Positions 14,096 through 14,193 of a stretch of 14,193 nt of DNA are shown in pieces; positions within the stretch are counted from its first letter, which is position 1; the number at the start of each line of letters is the position of its first letter. Source of the DNA: an uncultured Intestinimonas sp. (GTDB lineage: Bacteria > Bacillota_A > Clostridia > Oscillospirales > Oscillospiraceae); NCBI GenBank assembly GCA_958435885.1, contig CAUBHZ010000014.1, forward strand, positions 1 through 14,193, in the 5' to 3' direction. A program made the translations under genes and the position numbers. The notes below the pieces were generated by a model. That model did no database searches. It was given only the letters and a program-made list of their open reading frames with translations, and was not told the DNA's origin.

Positions 14096-14124
14096 ATTGT
14101 ACTATATTCAGACGCATAATTCAA
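14096..14124 (-). promoter_or_regulatory. Sigma-A-type promoter of the nucleoside-importer operon
   Basis: On the minus strand TTGAAT (14119-14124), a 17-nt spacer and TACAAT (14096-14101) lie between the edge terminator and the structured leader. The predicted start near 14088 gives a leader of about 130 nt before the TTG start codon. Confidence 0.75.
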
Positions 14125-14164
14125 AACAAAAATGTTCGATGTGCCTTTTTTCTCTCCCACCCAT

Positions 14165-14193
14165 AAAAAAAAGCCGCCGCGGCAGGAGCCGCG
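14165..14193 (-). terminator. Intrinsic terminator of an unseen upstream gene (cut by right edge)
   Basis: CGCGGC-AGGA-GCCGCG (14178-14193) is followed on the minus strand by GCGGC and eight U (14165-14172). The stem probably continues past the window. It must end a gene on the minus strand further right; in Nup-type loci this is often the BmpA-like binding lipoprotein, but that is a guess. Confidence 0.8.

Noticed and set aside
1..14193. CRISPR arrays, tRNA or rRNA genes, insertion sequences with transposase
   Set aside because: None were found on reading: no regular spacer-repeat series, no tRNA-like cloverleaf or rRNA motif, and no transposase-like protein in any frame.

Overview
The window looks like a chromosomal segment of a GC-rich gut Clostridia member, probably Oscillospiraceae of the Flavonifractor/Lawsonibacter/Intestinimonas type. 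This is inferred from the GC-rich third codon positions, strong GGAGG-type ribosome binding sites, consensus-like sigma-A promoters, and YesMN-type, MarR/MATE and Nup-type families. The taxon is an inference, not a database match. All ten protein genes lie on the minus strand, so transcription runs right to left. The long plus-strand open frames are antisense shadows of GC-rich codons.

From right to left there are four transcription units. (1) At the right edge, the terminator of an unseen upstream gene is followed by a strong promoter, a roughly 130-nt GC-rich structured leader, and a tightly packed ABC importer operon (ATPase 12420-13955, permeases 11289-12416 and 10348-11289) of the BmpA/NupOPQ nucleoside-uptake type. 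It ends in a perfect 14-bp hairpin. (2) A drug-efflux module follows: marR (9775-10212), a MATE exporter (8279-9661) and a cytidylate-kinase-like P-loop protein (7667-8242). Near-identical palindromes sit just upstream of the ribosome binding sites of both marR and the MATE gene, and an intrinsic terminator separates those two genes. (3) nagB-nagA (6726-7472 and 5602-6729, ATGA overlap), with its own promoter, converts GlcNAc-6-P to fructose-6-P. (4) galK-galM (4209-5498 and 3175-4212, ATGA overlap) has its own promoter and runs into a YesN-type response regulator (1573-3153) and a YesM-type sensor histidine kinase (1-1234, cut by the left edge just after its phospho-accepting His). The nag and gal units together suggest use of host-glycan or mucin amino sugars and galactose. 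galT and galE are not in the window.

The most unusual part is 1273-1660, between the response regulator and the histidine kinase. The last 82 bp of the response-regulator gene is present a second time (1342-1423), 231 bp downstream. The two copies differ at 9 positions, all transitions; 8 are synonymous and 41 consecutive bases are identical. Between the copies lies a 149-bp non-coding stretch packed with five perfect hairpins. A 13-bp perfect inverted repeat brackets the intact gene's 3' end and includes its stop codon. This looks like the scar of an insertion or recombination event at the 3' end of the gene, or a small mobile structured element. It is not a diversity-generating retroelement. 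Other points of interest are the paired operators of the marR-MATE unit and mutually exclusive foldings in the nucleoside-transporter leader.
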